Of a stretch of 64,000 bases of DNA, positions 25,729 to 35,584 are shown piece after piece (the stretch's first letter is position 1; each line of letters opens with the position of its first letter). The notes below the pieces were generated by a model. That model was not told the DNA's origin. It searched no databases and saw only the letters and a program-made list of their open reading frames with translations. Both the position numbers and the translations under genes were made by a program. This stretch comes from Antedon mediterranea (lineage: Eukaryota; Echinodermata; Crinoidea; Comatulida; Antedonidae), in the NCBI RefSeq assembly GCF_964355755.1, contig NC_092672.1, positions 16,428,501 to 16,492,500 on the forward strand, written 5' to 3'.

Positions 25729-27945
25729 AGATAGATAGATTAGCGAGAGAGATATAGATCAGCGAGAGAGAGAGATAGATAGATCAGCGAGAGAGAGATT
25801 GATCAGCGAGAGAGAGATAGATAGATCAGTGAGAGAGAGATAGATCAGCGAGAGAGAGATAGATAGATCAGCGAGAGAGAGATAGATCAGCGAGAGAGAG
25901 ATGTATCAGCGAGAGAGAGATAGATCAGCGAGAGAGAGATAGATCAGCGAGAGAGAGATAGATCAGCGAGAGAGAGATAGATCAGCGAGAGAGAGATAGA
26001 TAGATCAGCGAGAGAGAGAGATAGATCAGCGAGAGAGAGATAGATAGATCAGCGAGAGAGAGAGATAGATAAGCGAGAGAGAGATAGATAGATCAGCGAG
26101 AGAGAGATAGATCAGCGAGAGAGAGATAGATCAGCGAGAGAGAGATTGATCAGCGAGAGAGAGATAGATCAGCGAGAGAGAGATAGATCAGCGAGAGAGA
26201 GATAGATCAGCGAGAGAGAAATAGATCAGCGACAGAGAGATAGATCAGCGAGAGAGATAGATCAGCGAGAGAGAGAGATAGATCAGCGAGAGAGAGATAG
26301 ATCAGCGAGAGAGAGATAGATCAGCGAGAGAGATAGATCAGCCAGAGGGAGATAGATCAGCCAGAGAGAGATAGATCAGCGTGAGAGAGATAGATCAGCG
26401 AGAGAGAGATAGATCAGCGAGAGAAAGAGATAGATCAGCAAGAGAGAGATAGATCAGCGAGAGAGAGATAGATCAGCGAGAGAGAGAGATAGATCAGCGA
26501 GAGGGAGATAGATCAGCGAGAGCGAGAGATAGATAGATCAGCGAGAGAGAGATATAGATCAGCGAGAGAGAGAGAGATAGATCAGCGAGAGAGAGAGAGA
26601 TTGATCAGCGAGAGAGATAGATCAGCGAGAGAGAGATAGATCAGCGAGAGAGAGATAGATCAGCTATAGAGATAGATCAGCGAGAGAGAGATAGATCAGC
26701 GAGAGAGATAGATCAGCGAGAGAGAGATAGATCAGCGAGAGAGAGATAGATCAGCGAGAGAGATATAGATCAGCGAGAGAGATATTTCAGCCAGAGGGAG
26801 ATAGATCAGCCAGAGAGAGATAGATCAGCGTGAGAGAGATAGATCAGCGAGAGAGAGAGATAGTTCAGCGAGAGAGAGAGATAGATCAGCGAGAGAGATA
26901 GATCAGCGAGAGAGAGATAGATCAGCGAGAGAGAGAGAGATCAGCGAGAGAGAGATAGATCAGCGAGAGCGAGAGATAGATAGATCAGCGAGAGAGAAAT
27001 AGATCAGCGAGAGAGAGATAGATCAGCGAGAGAGAGATAGATCAGGGACAGAGAGATAGATAGATCAGCGAGAGAGAGATAGATCTGCGAGAGAGAGATA
27101 GATAGATTAGCGAGAGAGATATAGATCAGCGAGAGAGAGAGATAGATAGATCAGCGAGAGAGAGATTGATCAGCGAGAGAGAGATAGATAGATCAGTGAG
27201 AGAGAGATAGATCAGCGAGAGAGAGATAGATAGATCAGCGAGAGAGAGATAGATCAGCGAGAGAGAGATGTATCAGCGAGAGAGAGATAGATCAGCGAGA
27301 GAGAGATAGATCAGCGAGAGAGAGATAGATCAGCGAGAGAGAGATAGATCAGCGAGAGAGAGATAGATAGATCAGCGAGAGAGAGAGATAGATCAGCGAG
27401 AGAGAGATAGATAGATCAGCGAGAGAGAGAGATAGATAAGCGAGAGAGAGATAGATAGATCAGCGAGAGAGAGATAGATCAGCGAGAGAGAGATAGATCA
27501 GCGAGAGAGAGATTGATCAGCGAGAGAGAGATAGATCAGCGAGAGAGAGATAGATCAGCGAGAGAGAGATAGATCAGCGAGAGAGAAATAGATCAGCGAC
27601 AGAGAGATAGATCAGCGAGAGAGATAGATCAGCGAGAGAGAGAGATAGATCAGCGAGAGAGAGATAGATCAGCGAGAGAGAGATAGATCAGCGAGAGAGA
27701 TAGATCAGCCAGAGGGAGATAGATCAGCCAGAGAGAGATAGATCAGCGTGAGAGAGATAGATCAGCGAGAGAGAGATAGATCAGCGAGAGAAAGAGATAG
27801 ATCAGCAAGAGAGAGATAGATCAGCGAGAGAGAGATAGATCAGCGAGAGAGAGAGATAGATCAGCGAGAGGGAGATAGATCAGCGAGAGCGAGAGATAGA
27901 TAGATCAGCGAGATAGAGATACATCAGCGAGAGAGAGAGATAGAT
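25205..27945 (+). repeat. Tandem duplication of about 1367 bp
   Basis: Two adjacent units, about 25205-26575 and 26576-27945. CAGCTATAGAG is at 25292 and 26661 (1369), GATATAGATC after a TTAGCG monomer at 25751 and 27118 (1367), and GCCAGAGGGAG at 26341 and 27708 (1367). The first unit overlaps the end of the 4179-bp copy, so the duplication reused its right edge. Confidence 0.85.
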
Positions 27946-30622
27946 CAGCGAGAGAGAGATAGATCAGGGACAGAGAGATAGATAGATCAGCGAGAGAGAG
28001 ATAGATCTGCGAGAGAGAGATAGATAGACCAGCGAGAGAGATATAGATCAGCGAGAGAGATAGATAGGTCACCGAGAGAGAGATAGATCAGCGAGAGAGA
28101 GAGAGATAGATAGATCAGCGAGAGAGAGATAGATCAGCGAGAGAGAGATAGATAGATCAGCGAGAGAGAGATAGATCAGCGAGAGAGAGATATATCAGCG
28201 AGAGAGAGATAGATCAGCGAGAGAGAGATAGATCAGCGAGAGAGAGAGATAGATCAGCGAGAGAGAGATAGATCAGCGAGAGAGAGATAGATCAGCGAGA
28301 GAGAGAGATTGATCAGCGAGAGAGAGATAGATAGATCAGCGAGAGAGAGATAGATAGATCAGCGAGAGAGAGATAGATTAGCGAGAGAGAGATAGATAGA
28401 TCAGCGAGAGAGAGAGATAGATCAGCGAGAGAGAGAGATAGATCAGCGAGAGAGAGATAGATAGATCAGCGAGAGAGAGATAGATCAGCGACAGAGAGAT
28501 AGATAGATCAGCAAGAGAGAGATAGATCAGCGAGAGAGAGATAGATCAGCGAGAAAGAGATAGATCAGCGACAGAGATATAGATCAGCGAGAGAGATATA
28601 TCAGCGATAGAGAGATAGATCAGCGAGAGAGAGAGATAGATCAGCGATAGAGAGATAGATCAGCGAGAGAGAGGTAGATCAGCGAGCGAGAGATAGATCA
28701 GCGAGAGAGAGTTAGATCAGCGAGAGAGAGAGAGATATATCAGCGACAGAGAGATAGATCAGTGAGAGATAGATCAGCGAGAGAGAGAGATAGATCAGCG
28801 AGAGAGAGATAGATCAGCGAGAGAGAGAGATAGATAGATCAGCGAGAGAGAGATAGATCGGCGAGAGAGAGATAGATAGATCAGCGAGAGAGAGATAGAT
28901 CAGCGACAGAGAGATAGATAGATCAGCGAGAGAGAGATAGATCAGCGAGAGAGAGAGATAGATAGATCAGCGAGAGAGAGATAGATCAGCGACAGAGAGA
29001 TAGATCAGCGAGAGAGATAGATCAGCGAGAGAGAGATAGATCAGCGAGAGAGAGATAGATCAGCGAGAGAGAGGTAGATCAGCGAGCGAGAGATAGATCA
29101 GCGAGAGAGAGATAGATCAGCGAGAGAGAGATAGATCAGCGAGAGAGAGATAGATCAGCGAGAGAGAGATAGATCAGCGAGAGCGAGAGATAGATCAGCG
29201 AGAGAGAGATAGATCAGCGAGAGAGAGAGATAGATAGATCAGCGAGAGAGAGATAGATCAGCGAGAGAGAGATAGATAGATCAGCGAGAGAGAGATAGAT
29301 CAGCGACAGAGAGATAGATAGATCAGCGAGAGAGAGATAGATCAGCGAGAGAGAGAGATAGATAGATCAGCGAGAGAGAGATAGATCAGCGACAGAGAGA
29401 TAGATCAGCGAGAGAGATAGATCAGCGAGAGAGATAGATCAGCGAGAGAGAGATAGATCAGCGACAGAGAGATAGATCAGCGAGAGAGATAGATCAGCGA
29501 GAGAGATAGATCAGCGAGAGAGAGATAGATCAGCGAGAGAGAGATAGATCAGCGAGAGAGAGATAGATCAGTGAGAGAGAGATAGATCAGCGAGAGAGAG
29601 ATAGATCAGCGAGAGAGAGAAAGATCAGCGAGAAAGAGATAGATCAGTGAGAGAGAGATAGATCAGCGAGAGAGAGATAGATCAGCGAGAGAGAGATAGA
29701 TGAGCGAGAGAGAGATAGATATATCAGCGAGAGATAGATAGATCAGCGAGAGAGAGATAGATAGATCAGCGAGAGAGAGATAGATCAGCGAGAGAGAGAT
29801 AGATAGATCAGCGAGAGAGAGAGATAGATCAGCGAGAGAGAGAGATAGATAGATCAGCGAGAGAAAGATAGATCAGCGAGAGAGAGAGATAGATAGATCA
29901 GCGAGAGAGAGATAGATAGATCAGCGAGAGAGATAGATAGATCAGCGAGAGAGAGATAGATAGATCAGCGAGAGAGAGATAGATAGATCAGCGAGAGAGA
30001 GATAGATCAGCGAGAGATAGATAGATCAGCCAGAGAGAGATAGATCAGCGAGAGAGGGATAGATCAGCGAGAGAGATAGATCAGCGAGAGAGAGATAGAT
30101 CAGCAAGAGAGAGATATATCAGCGAGAGAGAGAGATAGATCAGCGAGAGAGATAGATCAGCGAGAGAGAGATAGATAGATCAGCGAGAGAGAGATAGATC
30201 AGCGAGAGATAGATAGATCAGCGAGAGAGAGATATATAAATCAGCGAGAGAGAGATAGATAGATCAGCGAGAGAGAGATAGATAGATCAGCGAGAGAGAG
30301 ATAGATAGATCAGCGAGAGAGAGAGAGAGATAGATCAGTGAGAGAGAGAGATAGATCAGCGAGAGAGAAAGATCAGCGAGAAAGAGATAGATCAGCGAGA
30401 GAGAGATAGATCAGCGAGAGAGAGATAGATCAGCGAGAGAGAGATAGATCAGCGAGAGAGAGAGATAGATCAGCGAGAGAGAGATAGATCAGCGAGAGAG
30501 AGATAGATTAGCGAGAGAGAGATAGATCAGCGAGAGAGAGAGATAGATCAGCGAGAGAGAGATAGATCAGCGAGAGAGAGATAGATCAGCGAGAGAGAGA
30601 GAGATAGATCAGCGAGAGAGAG
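27946..30622 (+). repeat. GA satellite up to the AT island
   Basis: Ordinary monomers. The first part (to about 28450) continues a match with 7870-8630 at an offset near 19815. A degraded version of the GGTAG/GCGAGCGAG landmark string is seen near 28670 and 29070. The last 1 kb is relatively uniform and contains GAAAGATCAGCG monomers near 29610 and 30365. The last monomer is cut after GATCAGCGAGAGAGAG at 30607-30622, where the AT island begins. Confidence 0.85.
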
Positions 30623-31002
30623 TAAATTTTCGCCATTTTTCGAAAATAAATCTTATGGTCCCCAGCAGGAAAATTTTTCGAAAAATGGCTGAATTTCGAC
30701 TCTTTTATTTTTTGACATAACTAGTTACTATGGCTCTATACGATGATGTATATATTTGCATAAATGGCAATATTATAGCATAATTATAGAATTTTAAAAA
30801 TTGGAAATTTTGGCCCTTTTACAAAAAAATTGCTATAGTCCCCCAGAGGAAAATTTTCAAAAATTTGCAAAATTTTGACCCTTTTATTTTTTGACATAAC
30901 TAGTTACGATGGCTCTATAAGATGATGTTAACACAATATATGTCCATAAATGGCAAAATTTTAGCATAATTATTTAATTTTAAAAAGTGTAAAATTTTTG
31001 CC

Positions 31003-31016
31003 ATTTTCGACCCTTT
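31003..31016. other. 55-bp deletion junction making a 132-bp monomer (1)
   Basis: Here CCATTTTCGACCC joins the left-arm start directly to the GACCC that normally follows the right arm. The monomer between boxes 30911 and 31043 is therefore 132 bp instead of 187. Confidence 0.8.
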
Positions 31017-31283
31017 TATATTTTGACATAAGTAGTTGCTATGGCTCTATAAGATGATGTCAGCACAATATATGTGCATAAATGGCAATATTATAGCATA
31101 ATTTTTGAAATTTAAAATGTGGAAATTTTATTCATTTTTCGAAAAAATTCCTAAAAATTTAACCCTTTTATTTTTTGACATAACTAGTTACTATGGCTCT
31201 ATAAGATGATGTTAGCACAATATATTTGCAAAAATGGCAATATTATAGCATAATTATTGAATTTTATAAAGTGGGAATTTTGG

Positions 31284-31297
31284 CCATTTTTCGACCC
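31284..31297. other. 55-bp deletion junction making a 133-bp monomer (2)
   Basis: CCATTTTTCGACCC shows the same fusion between the two TTTCGA words that flank the inverted repeat. The box spacing is 31195 to 31328. The next monomer starts with GTTGCTATGTCTC, a variant shared with the monomers at 33100 and 34466. Confidence 0.8.
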
Positions 31298-31793
31298 TTT
31301 TATTTTTTTGACATAACTAGCTGCTATGTCTCCATAAGATGATGTTAACAAAATATATTTGCATAAATGCCAATATTATAGCATAATTATTGAATTTTAA
31401 AAAGTGGAAATTTTTGCCATTTTTCGAAAAAATTTCTAAGGTCCCCAGCAGGGAAATTTTCGAAAAATTGCCAAATTTTGATCCTTTTATTTTTTGACAT
31501 AACTAGTTACTATAGCTCTATAAGATGATTTTAGCACAATATAATTATTTGCATAAATGGCAATATTATAGCATAATTTTGGTATTTTAAACAATGGAAA
31601 TTTTGACCATTTTTCGAAAAAAAATCCTATGGTTCCCCGCAGGGAAATTTTCGCAAAAATGGCCAAATTTCGACCCTTTTATTTCTTGACATAACTAGTT
31701 ACTATGGCTCTATAAGATGATGTTGAAACAATATATGCGCATAAATGGCAATATTATAGCCTAATTATAGAATTTTGAAAATAGGATTTTTTT

Positions 31794-31850
31794 GCCATTT
31801 TTCGAAAAAATTCCTATGGTCCCCCGCAGGAAAATTTTCGCAAAAATGGC
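31794..31850. repeat. Inverted repeat (dyad) in the AT monomer, example copy
   Basis: The left arm is 31794-31815 (GCCATTTTTCG onwards to TTCCT) and the right arm is 31828-31850 (AGGAAAATTTTCG onwards to ATGGC). The arms are complementary apart from one extra base and two mismatches within 22-23 positions. The loop is about 12 bases, ATGGTCCCCCGC. Equivalent dyads are seen in most full-length monomers, for example 31416-31470 and around 33750-33810. It could extrude as a cruciform or fold in RNA, but neither is shown. Confidence 0.85.
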
Positions 31851-31870
31851 CAAACTTCAAACCTTTTATT

Positions 31871-31888
31871 AGTCGCGTGGACGCGACT
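31871..31888. other. Perfect short hairpin AGTCGCGT/ACGCGACT
   Basis: An 8-bp arm, two-base spacer GG and exact complementary arm stand at the left edge of the 187-bp insertion. Their position at the boundary suggests a structural end of the inserted element. Confidence 0.75.
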
Positions 31889-32057
31889 CTACAGTTCACT
31901 ATGTCGGTCGGTCTGTCTGTCGGTCCGGTATCACTTTGCGTTTTATCGTTTTTCTGTACTTTTGAACTGTTTTAATGTACAGAAAAGTTTTAAAGTACAT
32001 TACTTTTTGAAAGTTCATTTATTTCTGAGAGCACGCAACTTATTGTTGTTGGCCTTG
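31871..32057. other. Foreign 187-bp insertion in an AT monomer
   Basis: The AT monomer reads normally up to CCTTTTATT (31870) and resumes at TTTTTTGACATAAC (32058). The box spacing of 376 equals 189 plus an insert of 187. The insert begins with AGTCGCGTGGACGCGACT, an 8-bp perfect stem, followed by a short GTCGGTCGGTCTGTCTGTCGG tract near 31906-31926. Further on, GTACAG and GTACATT words pair with CTGTAC and AATGTAC upstream. It has markedly higher GC than its surroundings at its left end. Up to 2 extra T bases at the junction could be a target duplication. I cannot assign it to a family; a MITE or SINE remnant is possible. Confidence 0.7.
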
Positions 32058-32160
32058 TTTTTTGACATAACGAGTTACTATGGCTGTATAAGATGATGTT
32101 AACACAATATATGTGCATAAATGACAATATTATAGTCTAATTATTGGATTTTAAAAGGTG

Positions 32161-32172
32161 GAAATTTTCGGA
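32161..32172. other. Deletion junction making a 140-bp monomer
   Basis: GGTGGAAATTTTCGGAAAATGG fuses the GAAATTTT before the left arm to the GAAATTTT inside the right arm. It removes about 47 bp, including the whole left arm and loop. Confidence 0.75.
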
Positions 32173-32200
32173 AAATGGCCAAATTTCGACCCTTTTATTT

Positions 32201-32944
32201 GATGACATAACTAGTTACTATGGCTCTATAAGATGATGTTAGCAAAATATATCTGTATAAATGGCAATATTATAGCCTAATTATTTAATTTTAAAAGGTG
32301 GAAATTTTGTTTATTTTTTGTTTGTTTTTCAAAAAACTTCCTATGATCCCCGCAGGAAAATTTTCGAAAAATTGCAAAATTTCGACCCTTTTATTTTTTT
32401 TTTACTATGGCTCTATAAGATGATGTTAGCACAATATATTTGCATAAATGGCAATATTATAGCATAATTTTCGAATTTTAGAAATTGGAAATTTAGTTCA
32501 TTTTCGAAAAAATTCTTATGGTCCCCCGCAGGAAAATTTTCGAAAAATTGTCAAATTTCAACCCTTTAATTTGATGACATAACTAGTTTCTATGGCTCTA
32601 TAAGATGATGTTAGCAAAATATATCTGTATAAATGGCAATATTATAGCCTAATTATTTAATTTTAAAAGGTGGAAATTTTGTTTATTTTTTGTTTGTTTT
32701 TCAAAAAACTTCCTATGATCCCCGCAGGAAAATTTTCGAAAAATTGCAAAATTTCGACCCTTTTATTTTTTTTTTACTATGGCTCTATAAGATGATGTTA
32801 GCACAATATATTTGCATAAATGGCAATATTATAGCATAATTTTCGAATTTTAGAAATTGGAAATTTAGTTCATTTTCGAAAAAATTCTTATGGTCCCCAG
32901 CAGGAAAATTTTCCAAAAATTTGTCAAATTTCAACCCTTTTAAT
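32201..32944. repeat. 372-bp dimer of the AT satellite, two tandem copies
   Basis: A two-monomer unit starting GATGACATAACTAG is present at 32201-32572 and 32573-32944. It is marked by GTAAATGG-type variants: ATCTGTATAAATGG, TTTATTTTTTGTTTG and the shortened TTTTTTTACTATGG junction. A third copy lies at 34013-34381 (offset 1440). This is short-range higher-order structure within the island. Confidence 0.85.
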
Positions 32945-33055
32945 TTTTGATATAATTCGTTACTATGACTCTATAAGATGATGTTAGCAAAATATATCTG
33001 TATAAATGGAAATATTATAGCATATTTATTTTATTTTAAAAAGTGGAAAATGGTG

Positions 33056-33070
33056 CCATTTTTCGACCCT
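33056..33070. other. 55-bp deletion junction making a 133-bp monomer (3)
   Basis: CCATTTTTCGACCC again, with box spacing 32967 to 33100. The downstream variant (GTTGCTATGTCTC) is the same as for junction 2, so these two copies probably share descent rather than being independent deletions. Confidence 0.8.
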
Positions 33071-34012
33071 TTTATTTTTTTGACATAACTAGTTGCTATG
33101 TCTCTATAAGATGATGTTATCACAATATATTTGGATAAATGGCAATATTATAGCATAATTTTCGAATTTTAGAAATTGGAAATTTTGTCCATTTTTCAAA
33201 AAAAATACTATGGTCCCCGCAGGAAAATTATCGAAAAATGGCCAACTTTCAACCCTTTTATTTTTTGACATAATTCGTTACTATGGCTCTATAAGATGAT
33301 GTTAGCACAATATATTTGTATAAATTACAATATTATAGCATAATTTTCTAATTGTAGAAATTGGAAATTTTGTCAATTTTTCGAAAAAATCTCTATGGTC
33401 CCCCGCAGGGAAATTTTCGCAAAAATGGCCAAATTTCGACCCTTTTATTTTTTGACATAACTCGTTACTATGTTTCTATAAGTTGATGTTAACACAATAT
33501 ATGTGCATAAATGGCAATATTATAGCCTAATTATTGAATTTTAAAAGGTGGAAATTTTGGTTATTGTTTTGAAAAAATTCCTGTGGTCCCCCGCAGGAAA
33601 ATTTTCGAAAAATGGCCAAATGTCGATCCCTTCATTTTTTGACATGATAACTAGTTACTATGGCTCTATAAGATGATGTTTGCACAATATATTTGCATAA
33701 ATGGCAATATTATAGCATAATTTTTGAATTTTAAAAAGTGGAAATTTTGTCCATTTTTCGACAAAAATTCCTATGGTCCCCCACAGGGAAATTTTCGGAA
33801 AATGGCCAAATTTCGACCCTTTTATTTGATGACATAACTAGTTACTATGGCTCTATAAGATGATGTTAGGAAAATATATGTGCATAAATGGCAATATTAT
33901 AGCCTAATTATTGAAGTTTAAAGGTGGAAATTTTGGTTATTTTTCAAAAAAATTCCTGTGGTCCCCTGTAGGAATATTTTTGGAAAATGGCCAAATTTCG
34001 ACCCTTTTATTT

Positions 34013-34541
34013 GATGACATAACTAGTTACTATGGCTCTATAAGAGGATGTTAGCAAAATTTATCTGTATAAATGGCAATATTATAGCCTAATTATTTAA
34101 TTTTAAAAGGTGGAAATTTTGTTTATTTTTTGTTTGTTTTTCAAAAAACTTCCTATGATCCCCGCAGGAAAATTTTCGAAAAATTGCAAAATTTCGACCC
34201 TTTTATTTTTTTTACTATGGCTCTATAAGATGATGTTAGCACAATATATTTGCATAAATGGCAATATTATAGCATAATTTTCGAATTTTAGAAATTGGAA
34301 ATTTAGTTCATTTTCGAAAAAAATCTTATGGTCCCCGCCGGAAAATTTTCGAAAAATTGTCAAATTTCAACCCTTTTAATTTTTGATATAATTCGTTACT
34401 ATGACTCTATAAGATGATGTTAGCAAAATATATCTGGATATTTTTTTGACATAACTAGTTGCTATGTCTCTATAAGATGATGTTATCACAATATATTTGG
34501 ATAAATGACAATATTATAGCATAATTTTCGGATTTTAAAAA
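34013..34541. repeat. Copy of 32573-33180 with an internal 70-bp deletion
   Basis: The segment follows 32573-33180 closely (offsets 1440, 1438 and 1436 at successive boxes). Near 34436-34441 the sequence jumps from ATATATCTGGATA directly to TTTTTTGACATAACTAG. This leaves only 63 bp between boxes 34403 and 34466 and reduces the offset to 1366. Confidence 0.8.
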
Positions 34542-34786
34542 GTGGACATTTTTGCCATTTTTCAAAAAAATTCCTATGGTCCCCCTCAAAATTTTTTTCG
34601 AAAAATGGCCAAATTTTGACCCTTTTATTTTTTGACATAACTAGTAACTATGGCTCTATCAGATGATGTTAACACAATATGCATAAATGGCAATATTATA
34701 GCATAATTTTCGAATTTTAGAAATTGAAAATTTTGGCCATTTTTCGAAAAAATTCCTATGGTCCCCCAGAGGCGATTTTTTTTTCG

Positions 34787-34867
34787 TACATAAGTTGGGG
34801 ACCCCCTCATGAAACGTCACAAAAAAACATGAATAATTCATCAGTTAAATTTTCTTGTTCCGCCGTG
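34787..34867. other. Unassigned 81-bp flank left of the transposon-like element
   Basis: This stretch belongs neither to the AT satellite nor to the inverted-repeat element. It contains small palindromes, GGGGACCCC and ATGAATAATTCAT. It could be the remnant of an older insertion into which the element jumped, or part of a larger element whose other end has been lost. Confidence 0.6.
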
Positions 34868-34917
34868 TGCACCCAAGCGTATAGTTACAAGAAGTGATTA
34901 CACAAGTGCGGTACGAT
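34868..34917 (+). repeat. Left terminal inverted repeat
   Basis: 50 bp, starting TGCACCCAAGCG and ending GTACGAT. It differs from the reverse complement of 35535-35584 at four positions. Confidence 0.85.
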
Positions 34918-35162
34918 TCTAGGCCTATCTCCGCTGTTGTTGCGGCGTGCGATTTCATAGAAGAATAGCGGCGTTTTGTGTGGATTGTCGAAATAATCAG
35001 CCTTTAGTTTATGGTGTTTTTAATATAATTTATTACTAAAGAATTACGTGTTAAAATTATAGTTTCTATTAATACTATTAGGCCTAATTATTAGTCTCTA
35101 AACCCATGTCTATTCTAGTAGTAGCTGTGTGGGTGTGTGTGACGTGTGTGTTAGGTATGACC

Positions 35163-35183
35163 AAAGATAGTTACACTATCTTT
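35163..35183. other. Short perfect hairpin inside the transposon-like element
   Basis: AAAGATAG and CTATCTTT pair perfectly around the five-base loop TTACA. It sits just after a GTGTGTGTG-rich microsatellite-like tract (about 35125-35150). No T-run or other sign of a terminator follows. Confidence 0.6.
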
Positions 35184-35214
35184 AGTATGACACAATCCGA
35201 GTAATAAGTCAGCA

Positions 35215-35413
35215 AAATTAAACAATAAACATTACCCAAAAATACATTTTTTATTCTCGTGGGTCAAATCTTCCCATCTCATGTGTTCATATACGCGCAT
35301 TTTTAAAGTTCCTTTGAGTACATGCATTATTGTTTGATAATAAAATAGCAGAATTAAAAAAAATACAGTACACAAATTATACACATTCTTTATTCTTGTG
35401 GGTCTAAGCTTTC
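35215..35413. repeat. Diverged direct repeat inside the transposon-like element
   Basis: TTTATTCTCGTGGGTC near 35249 and TTTATTCTTGTGGGTC near 35389 are each preceded by a similar AAATTAAA/AATACA-rich run. This suggests an old internal duplication about 140 bp apart. Confidence 0.5.
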
Positions 35414-35534
35414 TTTAGGCTATGTCCAATGAATTACTAGCTGTCGATTAGCCTCGACTCGACACATTTTGTGTGAAGAAGAGTGCGCGAAGGCAATCAC
35501 GTGAATTGACTTTCCTAGGCCTACTGTAGAAAGT

Positions 35535-35584
35535 ATCGTATCGCAGTTGTGTAATCACTTCTTGTTGCTATACGCTTGGGTGCA
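35535..35584 (-). repeat. Right terminal inverted repeat
   Basis: 50 bp, starting ATCGTATCGCAG and ending CGCTTGGGTGCA. It is the inverted partner of the left repeat. Confidence 0.85.

Larger units (their letters stand above)
1..30622 (+). repeat. GA/GATA satellite array, left block
   Basis: This is a continuous array of short tandem monomers. The commonest is 19 bp, GATCAGCGAGAGAGAGATA, and others are 15, 17, 21, 23 bp or longer. Length changes come almost only from adding or removing GA pairs after CAGC, or GATA words before GATC. The + strand is purine-rich throughout (15 of 19 bases) and no inverted monomer was seen. Variants such as CAGTGAG, CAACGAG, CAGCAAG, CTGCGAG, GACAGAG and GATATTTCAGC recur in fixed order at distant places, which shows higher-order duplication. 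No gene, promoter or RNA gene is visible. Every monomer contains AGATAG and a GAGAG run, the core motifs of GATA and GAGA-binding proteins, but use of these sites is only a possibility. Confidence 0.98.
34787..35582. other. Complete 796-bp insertion in the AT satellite
   Basis: The satellite stops after TTTTCG at 34786 and resumes at CAAAAACGGCAAAATTTC from 35583. Joining the edges gives the normal monomer word TTTTCGCAAAAA. The box spacing 34652 to 35634 is 982, which is 186 plus 796. The right edge coincides with the end of an inverted-repeat-ended element, but the left 81 bp (34787-34867) lie outside that element. No target-site duplication is evident. Confidence 0.8.
34868..35584. mobile_element. 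717-bp element with 50-bp terminal inverted repeats, non-autonomous
   Basis: The left end TGCACCCAAGCGTATAG (34868) and the right end CTATACGCTTGGGTGCA (ending 35584) are exact reverse complements. The pairing continues inward, giving 46 identical bases of 50; weaker similarity, ending in AGGCCTA, is seen beyond. This is the classic layout of a cut-and-paste DNA transposon. With no open frame of useful length inside, it would depend on a transposase supplied elsewhere. The interior is AT-rich with three AGGCCT words. The superfamily is not assignable: the flanks show no clear 2, 3, 4 or 8-bp duplication. Bases 35583-35584 are shared with the resumed satellite. Confidence 0.8.

Noticed and set aside
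1-30622. CRISPR array
   Set aside because: Repeats are directly adjacent, with no unique spacers of constant length; this is tandem satellite DNA.
31775-31975. 66-codon open frame on the plus strand
   Set aside because: The first half is the AT-satellite dyad region read in frame and the second half is the 187-bp insertion. The frame crosses the insertion boundary and has no recognisable domain.
31871-32057. Helitron end (hairpin next to CTAA on the minus strand)
   Set aside because: The hairpin overlaps the CTAA instead of preceding it by several bases, and the other edge does not begin with TC.
34625-34841. Two overlapping minus-strand open frames of 60-61 codons
   Set aside because: Both run from the 81-bp flank into the AT satellite; they are chance frames over a junction of unrelated repeats.
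35163-35183. Intrinsic terminator
   Set aside because: There is a hairpin but no T-run after it, and the context is eukaryotic repeat DNA with no gene upstream.
34868-35584. Assignment of the inverted-repeat element to hAT or piggyBac
   Set aside because: No 8-bp or TTAA target duplication is visible, and the first bases do not match a family end with confidence.
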